Shown here: positions 28,309 through 36,607 of the stretch, piece after piece
Layout: every line of letters begins with the position of its first letter
How positions within the stretch are numbered: the first letter of the stretch is position 1
Assembly: GCF_022695515.1 (NCBI RefSeq)
Contig: NZ_JALDPT010000004.1
Location: 124,001-188,000 of the forward strand
DNA length: 64,000 bases
Source: Phenylobacterium aquaticum
GTDB taxonomy: Bacteria > Pseudomonadota > Alphaproteobacteria > Caulobacterales > Caulobacteraceae
Direction: 5' to 3'
Program-made: the position numbers and the translations under genes
The notes under the pieces: generated by a model
Seen by the model: only the letters and a program-made list of their open reading frames with translations
The model's database searches: none
What the model was told of the DNA's origin: nothing

Positions 28309-30474
28309 CTATTGCTTGGGCGCGCGGTCGCGGGGTTTGTAGTCTTCCTCGACGTGGCCTTTCAGCTGGTCGGCGGTGAACCAGACCGGCTTCAGCTTCA
28401 TGGCCACGAACATCTTGGTCTGGTCGGCGTAGTGGGGCGAGTCCGGCACGCTGGTGGCCGAGCCGAACTGGTGGATCGACTGGGACGACAGCTGGCCCTT
28501 GGCGTCCCAGGTCACGAACATGATGAAGGTGTCGCCGGCCGTGGCGGTGAGCGTGCCGTTCTTCTCGGGCTTGCCATAGACGGCGCGATAGGTGTCGGGC
28601 CCGCCGTCGATGGCCAGGTCCACGTCGCCGCGACGGATGCGGTTCAGCTCGCCCCATTCCGGATCGATCCGCTTGAAGTGGGTCTTGAGCGTCTTGATCG
28701 AGGCGGTGAGGGCCGCGCGCAGATCGACCGGCTCGCCCTTTTCCCGCGCGGTCAGCACCGGCTGGGCGGTGAGGATGGCGAGCGCCGTCCCCCGATTATG
28801 CACGTCGGTCTTGAGGTCCCAGGCCTTGAGGATCTGCTGGGCATGGGCGAAGTCGGCATAGCCCTGGGGATCGAGCGCCACGAGCTCGGCGATGACGCCG
28901 GCGACCTTGGAGCGCTTGGAATAGGCGAGGTCGAACTTGTAGGCGGCGAACGTGTCGGCGGTGATCTTCGGGTCGGCGCCGAAGGTCTCCTCGACCCGAT
29001 AGGCCCGGTTGGTCATGTCGGTCTGGATGCCCATGGTCGCCGGGAAGTCGGCGGGCTTCAGATTGTCGGCCGGGGCGGTGGCGTCGAAGGGCGTGTTGTT
29101 GGAGTTGAACACATAGCCCGACTTCGGATTCCAGATCTGCGGGGTCTGGCTGAAGGGCAGGTAGCCGTTCCAGATCAGGTCCGAGCGGTCGCCGGGCAGG
29201 ACGCCGGACCAGTCGACGCCGGCTTTCCGGTTGGGGAACTGGGCGTTGTAGACATAGCCGATGTTCCCCTTCTCATCGGCGTAGATGTAGTTGATCGAGG
29301 GCAGGGCCTGGAGCCCCATGGCGGCGCGCCATTCGGCCAGGTCCCTGGCCTTGTCGAGGCGGTAGTACTGCTCGACCTGACGCACCTCGCCCATGCCGGC
29401 GTAGCGGATGGCGAAGGCGCCCTGGGCGGTCTTCATGACGGGTCCGAAGGCCGAGCGCAGCACCGGCTTGTGGACGGTGATGGTGATCGGGCCGAACACC
29501 TTCACCTTGAGCGCCGCGTCGGTGACCTCGAAGGCCTTCCACTGGCCGTCCAGCTTGTACTGGTTGTCGTTGGCCGGGTTGAGGGTCAGGCGGTAGACGT
29601 CGATCAGGTCGGGCTTGTTGACCGTATTGGCCCAGCCCAGGTGGGCGTTGTGGCCGTGCAGCATGAAGGGCGAGCCGGGGAAGAATCCGCCGGCCACATG
29701 CCAGCCCTCGCCGCTGTCCAGCACCGCCTCGTACCAGGCGACGACGCCGGTATAGGGCTGGTGCGAATTGACCAGGAGCCGGGTCGCCCCGTCGGCCGAA
29801 CGCGAGGGGGCGATGGCGATGCCGTTGGAGCCCACGGGCAGCTTCTTGTTGGGGCCGTCGGCGGGGGCGTTGAGCTTGGCGAGCGTCGAATCCAGGCCAT
29901 AGAAGAACGGGGTCTTGAAGACGAAGCCGGCCACCACGTCCTTACCGGTGAGCGGCAGCATGCCCGGCGCGGCCTGGGCGGTGTGCAGGGCGGCGTAATA
30001 GTTCACCCCGTCGGCATAGGCCTCGACCACCTGGCGCACGTCGGCCGGCAGCTTGTCGTAACCCGCGTCGACGGTCTCGCGCACCTGCAGCAGGCGGGCG
30101 ATGTAGTCGGTGACCGCGCCGTGCTTGCCGGTGACGGCGGCGAGCTGGCCGCGGGAGGTGAGCGCCGTCTCCTGGATGGTGGCGAAGTCGTCCTCCGAAT
30201 GGGCAAAGCCCAGGCCGAAGGCGACGTCGGCGTCGCGGGGGCCGGAGATGTGCGGCACCCCATAGGTGTCGCGCTGGATGCGGACATTGTACTTGGCCTC
30301 GGCCGCCAGCATGGCGCTGACCTGGGCGGCGCTGGGGCCGCTGGCGCGGGTCAGCAGGGACATGCCGACCGAGACCAGGACGAAGACGCCCATCAGGACG
30401 ATGATCCCGCGGACCAGATAGAGGGTGACCTTGCCCGTCGGCTTCGGCGCGTCAGGCGCTTGGGGGTCGCTCAT
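28309..30474 (-). CDS. Penicillin acylase family protein (Ntn hydrolase), AHL-acylase-like
   Basis: A 721-residue protein with a single N-terminal membrane helix (about 17-40), so the catalytic part faces the periplasm. Members are cut internally to release a beta chain that begins with the nucleophilic serine. Here the site is G215-S216-N217 in KLPVGSNGIA, followed by the typical SRSADGATRLLVNSHQPY. The family cleaves amide-linked acyl chains: beta-lactam side chains, acyl-homoserine lactones or cyclic lipopeptides. The GSN-IA-SRSADG pattern resembles AHL acylases (PvdQ-type) and aculeacin acylases, but substrate is not readable from sequence. Monocistronic. Confidence 0.9.
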   Translation of the reverse strand: MSDPQAPDAPKPTGKVTLYLVRGIIVLMGVFVLVSVGMSLLTRASGPSAAQVSAMLAAEAKYNVRIQRDTYGVPHISGPRDADVAFGLGFAHSEDDFATIQETALTSRGQLAAVTGKHGAVTDYIARLLQVRETVDAGYDKLPADVRQVVEAYADGVNYYAALHTAQAAPGMLPLTGKDVVAGFVFKTPFFYGLDSTLAKLNAPADGPNKKLPVGSNGIAIAPSRSADGATRLLVNSHQPYTGVVAWYEAVLDSGEGWHVAGGFFPGSPFMLHGHNAHLGWANTVNKPDLIDVYRLTLNPANDNQYKLDGQWKAFEVTDAALKVKVFGPITITVHKPVLRSAFGPVMKTAQGAFAIRYAGMGEVRQVEQYYRLDKARDLAEWRAAMGLQALPSINYIYADEKGNIGYVYNAQFPNRKAGVDWSGVLPGDRSDLIWNGYLPFSQTPQIWNPKSGYVFNSNNTPFDATAPADNLKPADFPATMGIQTDMTNRAYRVEETFGADPKITADTFAAYKFDLAYSKRSKVAGVIAELVALDPQGYADFAHAQQILKAWDLKTDVHNRGTALAILTAQPVLTAREKGEPVDLRAALTASIKTLKTHFKRIDPEWGELNRIRRGDVDLAIDGGPDTYRAVYGKPEKNGTLTATAGDTFIMFVTWDAKGQLSSQSIHQFGSATSVPDSPHYADQTKMFVAMKLKPVWFTADQLKGHVEEDYKPRDRAPKQ

Positions 30475-30533
30475 GGTCAGGTCCTCCGGTCTTTGGGGTG
30501 AGACCTAGAGGGTTTTGCGCCCGGCGGGGAGTC

Positions 30534-31459
30534 TCAGTCCTCATCCCGCGGCAGCGGGTGCTCCACGGTTTTCAGCGCGTCGGCGAGGCGCATCTTGGCG
30601 GAGCCGGGTTTCAGCGGCTGTTGCTGGATGGAGGAGGGGGTCCAGCCGGTGAGGGTGAGGATCTCGAAGGTGGCGGGGATGCGGCCGTCCGGTTCGGCGA
30701 AGCGCTCGGCGTAGATCTCGAAGGCCCGGGCCAGGACCGCGCGGGTGAGCGGCCGGGGGTGGCGTTCGGCGAGCACGCTGGTCTCGCCCATGGCCCGCAG
30801 ATCGGCCATCAGCTTGAGCGGGTGGGCGTAGCGCACCGTCACCCGATCGACATCGGCCACCGGCAGGGCGAATCCGGCCCGCTGCAACAGGCTGGCGGCG
30901 TCATTGGGGTCGGCGAAGGGTGAAACGCGGGGGCCGGCGCCGCCGGTCAGCTCCACCTCGGCGGCCATCAGGGATTGGCGGAGTTCCGTGAGCGTCGCCC
31001 CGCCGAACAGGGCGCCGATGAACAGGCCGTCGGGCTTCAGGGCGCGGCGGATCTGGATCAGGGTCCCGACCACGTCATTGGTCCAGTGTAGGGCGAGGCT
31101 GGAGACCACCAGGTCGAGGCTGGCGAAGGCGAAGGGCAATTGCTCCTCGTCGACCAGCAGGCGCGCGCCTCGCGGCCGGCGAGGATTCCCTCGGCGATCT
31201 CGGTCTCGACCAGGAATTGGACGCGGGGGTGGGCGTCGCTGCTCGCCAGGGCGTTGCGGAACGCCCCGTTGCGCGCGCCGATATCGACAGCCCTGGGGAA
31301 GTCCCGCATGATCACCTCCAGCCGGGCCACGATGTCCTCGGCGGCGCGGCGCTTGAGGAAATCGGCCTGGCCATAGGCCTTGGCGGCGCGGTCGAGGCGG
31401 CGGCGCAGTAGGGCGCGGTCGAAGATGCGGGGCGTGAGAGGCTGGGGGGCGCGTGACAT
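30534..31459 (-). CDS. SAM-dependent methyltransferase, NDUFAF5/BioC-like, frame broken near 31165
   Basis: The N-terminal third (RIFDRALLRRRLDRAAKAYG, then AVDIGARNGAFRN) and the C-terminal two thirds (LDLVVSSLALHWTNDVVG, RRALKPDGLFIGALFGG) are in different frames and together make one class I methyltransferase of about 308 residues. One missing C around 31160-31170 explains the break. The order DIG-x-R-NG, SSLALHWTND and LKPDGLF is shared with NDUFAF5 (a complex I assembly arginine hydroxylase) and BioC. The gene sits beside comF and grxC, as in many alphaproteobacteria. The ATG at 31459 shares CATG with the divergent comF start. Confidence 0.88.
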
Positions 31460-32243
31460 GAGCCTGCAAGATGGCGTGTCGCGGGGCCGGTGGAAACCGG
31501 GGCCCGGGTGGATTTCCGCCCTGCGGGCCGGTCTGGACCTGATCTTCCCGCCCCAGGCGCTGGATGACGGGCCGCGTCCGCAGTCGGTGGGGCTGAGCCC
31601 CGAGGCCTGGAGCCGGATCACCTTTCTCGACGATCCGGTCTGTGACGGCTGCGGGGTTCCCTTCGAATTTCACCAGGGCCCCGGCGTGCGGTGTGCGGCC
31701 TGCATGGCGCGGCCGCGGGCGTTTGATCGGGCCCGCGCCGCCTGTCTCTATGACGACGCCTCGCGCGGGCCGATCCTGCAGTTGAAGCACGCCGACCGCA
31801 CGGATCTGTCGCCGCTGTTCGCCCGCTGGATCAGCCGGGCGGCTCGGGAGTTGATCGCGGAGGCGGACGTCATTGTGCCCGTGCCCCTGCACCCGACCCG
31901 GCTGCTGCGGCGCAGGTTCAACCAGTCGGCGGAGATCGCCCGGCCGCTCGCCCGGCTGACGGGGCTGGCCTATCTGCCCGATGCGCTCCGGCGCGTGCGG
32001 GCGACGGAGACCCAAGGCGGCAAGTCGGGCGGCGGGCGGCGGCGCAATGTGGCCGCCGCCTTCGCCGTGCCCGCCTCTCAGGCGAGGCGGCTTGCGGGCC
32101 GCCGCGTGCTGCTGATTGATGACGTTCTGACCACCGGGGCGACGGCGGAGGGCTGTGCGCGGGCGCTGAAGGGCGCCGGCGCCCAATGCGTCAATCTGGC
32201 CGTGATCGCGAGGGTTCAAGAGGCCGCGAACAGGCCCATATAA
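31458..32243 (+). CDS. comF: ComF family phosphoribosyltransferase-like protein
   Basis: A 261-residue protein with an N-terminal double zinc-finger-like region (CDGCGVPF and CAACMARPR) and a phosphoribosyltransferase fold with the PRPP loop VLLIDDVLTTGATAEGC near the C-terminus. ComF supports DNA uptake in competent bacteria; in alphaproteobacteria its role is unclear. VPVPLHPTRLLRRRFNQS is the family hallmark. ATG 31458 overlaps the divergent methyltransferase ATG within the palindrome CATG, so any promoter for one gene must lie inside the other. It is followed 33 bases later by grxC. Confidence 0.92.
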   Translation: MSLQDGVSRGRWKPGPGWISALRAGLDLIFPPQALDDGPRPQSVGLSPEAWSRITFLDDPVCDGCGVPFEFHQGPGVRCAACMARPRAFDRARAACLYDDASRGPILQLKHADRTDLSPLFARWISRAARELIAEADVIVPVPLHPTRLLRRRFNQSAEIARPLARLTGLAYLPDALRRVRATETQGGKSGGGRRRNVAAAFAVPASQARRLAGRRVLLIDDVLTTGATAEGCARALKGAGAQCVNLAVIARVQEAANRPI

Positions 32244-32276
32244 GATCAATCAAGGATTTCGTGCGTTTAAAGACCC

Positions 32277-32534
32277 ATGCCCAACGTCACCATCTACACC
32301 AAGCCGTTCTGCCCCTACTGCGTCCGCGCGGTCTCTCTCCTGGAGAAGAAGGGCGTGCAGTTCGAGGAGATCTCGGCGGCCTTCGACGCCGAGAAGAAGC
32401 AGGAGATGCTGCAGCGCTCCGGCGGGCGGGCCACCTTCCCGCAGATCTTCATCGGCGAGACCCATGTCGGCGGTTGCGACGACATGATGGCCCTGGAACA
32501 GACCGGCAAGCTGGACGCCCTGCTTGCGGCCTAA
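32277..32534 (+). CDS. grxC: Glutaredoxin 3
   Basis: An 85-residue dithiol glutaredoxin with active site C12-P-Y-C15, the cis-proline loop TFPQIFIG and the GSH-binding GGCDDMMAL. It reduces protein and glutathione disulfides in the cytoplasm. Full length. Its last four bases overlap the stop of the convergent membrane-protein gene. Confidence 0.97.
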   Translation: MPNVTIYTKPFCPYCVRAVSLLEKKGVQFEEISAAFDAEKKQEMLQRSGGRATFPQIFIGETHVGGCDDMMALEQTGKLDALLAA

Positions 32535-32923
32535 CGGCTGCGAAAGAGGCTGACGAGCGGCGGGACGAAGCCGAGCGCGCCGGCGAACAGGATCCAGGCC
32601 GCGCCCTGGGCCAGGCCTTCGCCGGGCCCGCCATAGAGGCCGGGCGCAAAGGCGATCAAGAGACCGTCCCAGACGATGGCCGCCGCGGTGCCGAGCGCGA
32701 CGCCGGTGACATATTGCGCCCCGTCCGCGAGACCCGCGATCCGCTTGACCAGCATGATCGAGGCGGGGATGAGCAGGACCGAAGCGAGATAGAGGATCGC
32801 CAGGTGCGGGCCGAACAGGCCGATCGGCCGTCCGAACTGGACCACGAGCGCGCCGATGAACCAGAGCGAGAGACCGCAGGCCACGGCTTTCAGGGACTGG
32901 GCGAGGGTGAGTTTGGCGTCCAT
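32531..32923 (-). CDS. Small integral membrane protein, DUF5367-like
   Basis: A 130-residue protein with four predicted membrane helices (about 12-32, 38-58, 68-92 and 100-125). I think it resembles DUF5367, but this is recall only. It is divergent from the TetR regulator, and the two palindromes at 32940-32982 lie between the start codons, so it is the most likely target of that regulator. Its 3' end overlaps grxC by four bases. A transport or efflux-related role is a guess from the TetR pairing. Confidence 0.75.
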   Translation of the reverse strand: MDAKLTLAQSLKAVACGLSLWFIGALVVQFGRPIGLFGPHLAILYLASVLLIPASIMLVKRIAGLADGAQYVTGVALGTAAAIVWDGLLIAFAPGLYGGPGEGLAQGAAWILFAGALGFVPPLVSLFRSR

Positions 32924-32939
32924 GATGCTTTTTCCATTT

Positions 32940-32982
32940 TGTAGCGACCGCTACACACTGCATCAATGTAGCGAGTGCTACA
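32940..32982. promoter_or_regulatory. Two tandem TetR-type operators
   Basis: Two 16-base palindromes, TGTAGCGACCGCTACA (32940-32955, perfect) and TGTAGCGAGTGCTACA (32967-32982, arms TGTAGC/GCTACA), have centres 27 bases apart in the 66-base gap between divergent start codons. The second ends 7 bases before the TetR ATG, so binding should block both promoters and give autoregulation. Confidence 0.85.
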
Positions 32983-32989
32983 AGAGCCT

Positions 32990-33538
32990 ATGACCATTCG
33001 AGACGATCGCCGCGCCGCCGCCCTGGACCGCATGGCCGACCACCTTCTGGCGGAAGGTCTGGCGGGGGCGAGCCTGCGTCCGCTCGCCAAGGCGGCGGGG
33101 ATCAGCGACCGCATGCTGCTCTATTATTTCGACGACAAGGAGGAGGTGCTGAGCCTCACCCTGATGACCATCGCCGGCCGGCTGCAGGGCGATCTGGCGG
33201 CGGTGTCGGCCGAGCCGGTCCCGCCGCGGGCGCTGGCCCCGGTGCTGTGGGGCGTGCTTCAGAGCCCGGCCATGCAGCCGGTCATGGCGCTGTGGCTGGA
33301 GGTGGCCGCCGCCGCGGCCCGCGGCCAGGAGCCCTATGTGCGGATCGGCACCCAGATCGGCGAGGGCTTCCTCGACTGGGTGGAGGCGAGGCTCGCCGTG
33401 GCGCCGGGCGTCGACCGCCGGGCGACCGCCGCCCTGATCCTCGGCGTCATCGACGGCCTGGTGATGATGGGCGGAGTGGGGCAGGCGGCTCTGGCCGAGC
33501 GGGCGCTGGCGGTCTGGGACTTGCCAAGCGGCGTCTGA
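32990..33538 (+). CDS. TetR/AcrR family transcriptional regulator
   Basis: A 182-residue regulator with an N-terminal HTH (about 8-55: MADHLLAEGLAGASLRPLAKAAGISDRMLLYYFDDKEEVL) and a ligand-binding helical C-domain. The start is ATG 32990; an in-frame ATG five codons earlier overlaps the operator. It sits downstream of its own double operator, divergent from a small membrane protein. Only 17 bases separate its stop from the nitrilase-family gene, so read-through into the next two genes is likely. Confidence 0.93.
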   Translation: MTIRDDRRAAALDRMADHLLAEGLAGASLRPLAKAAGISDRMLLYYFDDKEEVLSLTLMTIAGRLQGDLAAVSAEPVPPRALAPVLWGVLQSPAMQPVMALWLEVAAAAARGQEPYVRIGTQIGEGFLDWVEARLAVAPGVDRRATAALILGVIDGLVMMGGVGQAALAERALAVWDLPSGV

Positions 33539-33555
33539 AGCGCATCTAGGGGGCC

Positions 33556-34389
33556 ATGACCTATCGCGTCGCCCTGATCCAGACCCGGACGCCCGCCAGT
33601 CAAGCCGCGGCGCTCGACCATATCGCCCCCCTGGTGCGCGAGGCCGCCGCCCAGGGCGCGCAGCTGATCGCCACGCCGGAAGGCAGCAACATTCTGCAGA
33701 AGGACAAGGCGAAGCTCCTGCCGCAGCTGACCCTGCTGGCGCAGGATCCGGTCGTCGTAGGGCTGCAGGCCCTGGCCGCCGAACTGGGCGTCTGGCTGCT
33801 GATCGGCTCGGCCCTGGTCAAGCGCGAGGACGGCAAGGCCGCCAACCGCGCCGCCCTGGTCTCGCCGAAGGGCGAGATCGTTTCGACTTACGACAAGCTG
33901 CACATGTTCGACGTCGACCTGCCGACCGGCGAGACGGCGCGGGAGAGCGAGACCTATGAGCCCGGCGACCGGGCGGTGACGGCCGATATCGGCGCGGCCA
34001 GGCTCGGCCTCACCATCTGCTACGACGTCCGCTTCCCGGCCCTGCATCGCGCCCTGGCTCTGGCCGGCGCCCAGGTGATCACCGTGCCCGCCGCCTTCAC
34101 CCGCCCAACCGGCGCGGCCCACTGGGAGATCCTGCTCCGCGCCCGGGCCATCGAGACCGGCAGCTTCGTGCTGGCCCCGGCCCAGGGCGGCTTCCACGAG
34201 GACGGCCGCGGCACCTATGGCCATACGATCGCCATCGCCCCCTGGGGCGAGGTGCTGGGCGAGCTGGCCCATGACGAGCCCGGCGTGCTGGTGGTCGACC
34301 TGGACCTGGCCGCCGTCGACAAGGCCCGCGCCGCCATTCCGGCTCTGGCCAATGCCCGGGCCTTCAGCCCGCCGGAGCCGCTGGCGTGA
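33556..34389 (+). CDS. Carbon-nitrogen hydrolase, Nit1/NitFhit-like amidase
   Basis: A 277-residue nitrilase-superfamily amidase with the Glu-Lys-Cys triad: E42 (TPEGSN), K114 (YDKLHMFDVD) and C155 (TICYDVRFP). The KLHMFDVD and YDVRFP motifs fit the Nit1 branch, which removes deaminated glutathione, a repair substrate. That fits its common linkage with grxC. It overlaps DUF1178 by four bases (GTGA) and is normally found with comF, grxC and DUF1178; here a TetR gene lies just upstream. Confidence 0.93.
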   Translation: MTYRVALIQTRTPASQAAALDHIAPLVREAAAQGAQLIATPEGSNILQKDKAKLLPQLTLLAQDPVVVGLQALAAELGVWLLIGSALVKREDGKAANRAALVSPKGEIVSTYDKLHMFDVDLPTGETARESETYEPGDRAVTADIGAARLGLTICYDVRFPALHRALALAGAQVITVPAAFTRPTGAAHWEILLRARAIETGSFVLAPAQGGFHEDGRGTYGHTIAIAPWGEVLGELAHDEPGVLVVDLDLAAVDKARAAIPALANARAFSPPEPLA

Positions 34390-34817
34390 TCCGCTACGCG
34401 CTCGCCTGCGACCAGGCCCATGAGTTCGAAGGCTGGTTCGGATCGTCGGACGATTTCGACGACCAGCAGGCCCGGGGGCTGGTCGCCTGCCCGGTCTGTG
34501 ACTCCAAGTCCGTCGCCAAGCAGATCATGGCCCCGGCCGTGGCCGGCACGAAGCGCAAGGGCCAGGTCGACCTGCCGCCCCAGGCCCGCCAGATGATGAT
34601 GGAGGCCCTGGGCCAGGTCCGCCGCCACGTGGAAGAGAACTTCGACTATGTCGGCGACAGCTTCGCCGCCGAGGCCCGCGCCATCCATGAGGGCAAGTCC
34701 GAGGACCGCGGCATCTATGGCGAGGCCTCGCCCAAGGAGATCCGCGAGCTCGCCGCCGACGGCGTGCCCGTCGCGCCCCTGCCGCCCGAGGCGCCGAAGA
34801 AGACGGAAGTGAACTAG
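34386..34817 (+). CDS. DUF1178 family protein
   Basis: A 143-residue protein, GTG start overlapping the amidase stop (GTGA). The N-terminus (IRYALACDQAHEFEGWFGSSDDFD) and ACPVCDSKSVAKQIMAP form the DUF1178 zinc-ribbon-like signature. The function is unknown. The stable pairing with Nit1-type amidase across alphaproteobacteria is established; a shared role is inferred. Confidence 0.92.
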   Translation: MIRYALACDQAHEFEGWFGSSDDFDDQQARGLVACPVCDSKSVAKQIMAPAVAGTKRKGQVDLPPQARQMMMEALGQVRRHVEENFDYVGDSFAAEARAIHEGKSEDRGIYGEASPKEIRELAADGVPVAPLPPEAPKKTEVN

Positions 34818-34819
34818 GT

Positions 34820-35008
34820 CCCTTCTCCCCTTGCGGGAGAAGGTGGCCTGGCGGAGCCAGGTCGGATGAGGGGTCGGCAGGCCTCTCCACCGGTTGGCGC
34901 CGATGAGCGCGGAGGGTTCTGAAAGACCCCTCATCCGTCGGCTTCGCCGACACCTTCTCCCGCAAGGGGAGAAGGAAGGATCAGCGGAGCCCAGCGGGGG
35001 AGCAACCT
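34820..35008. repeat. Dispersed intergenic repeat, long inverted repeat plus short palindrome
   Basis: A left hairpin (CTTCTCCCCTTGCGGGAGAAG, written in two arms) near 34823 and its mirror near 34953-34977 enclose about 110 bases, with GGATGAGGGG and CCCCTCATCC facing each other. A short CAGCGGGGGAGCAAC palindrome half follows at 34992. This is the third large copy of the element seen at 22043 and 28167. No gene fits in 34818-35100. Confidence 0.72.
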
Positions 35009-35100
35009 AAATCACAGAACGTCACTCTGTGACACTTCGGTTGCCCGGCCGCCTCGGCGATCCTAGGGTCCCGCCCGTTGTTCATCTCCGGGGCCGTTCC

Positions 35101-36522
35101 ATGATCCGCACCTTCGCCGCCGCCGCCGTCCTGTCGGCCGCCGCCCTCGCCAGCAGCGCCGCCCAGGCCCAGACGGCGCCGCCGCGTCCCGACCAGCTGG
35201 CGTTCCGCGACCTCTACAAGGAGCTGATCGAGACCAATACGACCCTGTCGGTCGGCAGCTGCACCACCGCCGCCGAGAAGATGGGCGCACGCCTGAAGGC
35301 CGCCGGCTTCCCCGACGCGGACGTGCAGGTCGTGGTCCCGCCGGAGCATCCGCAATGGGGCGCCCTGATCGCCAACCTGCCCGGATCCGACCCCAAGCTG
35401 AAGCCGATCATGCTGCTGGCCCACATCGACGTGGTCGAGGCCAAGCGCGCCGACTGGGTGCGCGATCCCTTCACCCTGGTCGAGGAGAACGGCTACTTCT
35501 ACGCCCGCGGCGCCAGCGACGATAAGGCCATGGCGGCGATCTTCACCGACAACATGGTCCGCTACAAAAAGGAGGGCTTCAAGGCCAAGCGCGGCCTGAA
35601 GCTGGCGCTGACCTGCGGGGAAGAGACCTCCGACACCTTCGACGGCGTCGAATGGCTGCTGAAGAACAAGCCCGAGCTGATGAAGGCCGAGTTCGCTCTC
35701 AATGAAGGCGGCGGCGGGCGGCTGACCGCCAAGGGCGATCGCCAGTTCCTGTCCATCCAGGCAGGCGAGAAGGTCTATCAGGACTACACCCTGGTGGTGA
35801 CCAATCCGGGCGGCCACTCCTCGCGGCCGGTCAAGGACAACGCCATCTATCACTTGTCCGGCGCTCTGGCCCGGCTGGGCGCGTTCGACTTCCCCGTCGC
35901 CATCAATGAGGCGACGAAGAACCACTTCGAGAAGATGGCGACGATCGAGGGCGGCGAGAGCGGCGCGGCCATGGCCGCCGTCGCCAAGGACCCGACCAAT
36001 GCGGCGGCCGTGGCCATCGTGGCCCAAGACCCCAGCCGCAACTCGATGATGCGCACCACCTGCGTGGCGACCATGGTCAATGCCGGCCACGCCCCCAACG
36101 CCCTGCCGCAGCGGGCCGAGGCCAACGTCAATTGCCGCATCCTGCCCGGCGAGGACATCCTGAAGGTCCGCGACACCCTGGTCGGCGTCTTCGCCGATCC
36201 GGCCATCAAGGTGACCCTGGTGGGCGTGCCCAGCCCGGTGACCCCGCCCCCGCCGTTGACCAAGACCATCGTCGGGCCGATCGAGCAGGTGTCCAAGAAG
36301 ATGTGGCCCGGCGTGCCCTTCGTGCCGGCCATGTCGACCGGCGCCACGGACGGGCGCTTCACCAACGCCGCGGGCATTCCGACCTATGGCCTGTCGGGCA
36401 TCTTCGGCGACCCGGACGGCGGCGGCGTGCACGGCCTGAACGAGCGCCTGCGGGTGCGCTCGCTCTATGAGGGCCGCGATTTCCTGTTCGACGTGGTCAA
36501 GCTCTACGCGAACCAGAAGTAG
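35101..36522 (+). CDS. Secreted M20 family metallopeptidase
   Basis: A 473-residue zinc peptidase with a signal peptide cleaved near AQAQ|TAPP. Metal and catalytic residues are H108 and D110 (LLAHIDVV), D140 (GASDDKAM) and E174/E175 (CGEETSD). The dimerisation-domain region follows at about 225-360. M20 enzymes remove terminal amino acids from short peptides or acylated amino acids; this one acts in the periplasm. The start is ATG 35101, because the signal peptide begins there. It precedes the two S9 peptidases by 85 bp in the same direction, which suggests a peptide-utilisation group. Confidence 0.93.
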   Translation: MIRTFAAAAVLSAAALASSAAQAQTAPPRPDQLAFRDLYKELIETNTTLSVGSCTTAAEKMGARLKAAGFPDADVQVVVPPEHPQWGALIANLPGSDPKLKPIMLLAHIDVVEAKRADWVRDPFTLVEENGYFYARGASDDKAMAAIFTDNMVRYKKEGFKAKRGLKLALTCGEETSDTFDGVEWLLKNKPELMKAEFALNEGGGGRLTAKGDRQFLSIQAGEKVYQDYTLVVTNPGGHSSRPVKDNAIYHLSGALARLGAFDFPVAINEATKNHFEKMATIEGGESGAAMAAVAKDPTNAAAVAIVAQDPSRNSMMRTTCVATMVNAGHAPNALPQRAEANVNCRILPGEDILKVRDTLVGVFADPAIKVTLVGVPSPVTPPPPLTKTIVGPIEQVSKKMWPGVPFVPAMSTGATDGRFTNAAGIPTYGLSGIFGDPDGGGVHGLNERLRVRSLYEGRDFLFDVVKLYANQK

Positions 36523-36607
36523 GGATTTCGAGCGCCCGGGGCTGACTTCGGGTTGATCTCGCAAGGGTTGCGCGGCAGTCTCCCTATCGGGTTGGGGGAC
36601 TGCCGTC

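Noticed and set aside
30534..32249. One 571-residue protein covering the methyltransferase and comF region
   Set aside because: The first part is antisense to comF, which has clear zinc-finger and PRPP motifs; the real methyltransferase N-terminus lies in another frame starting at 31459.
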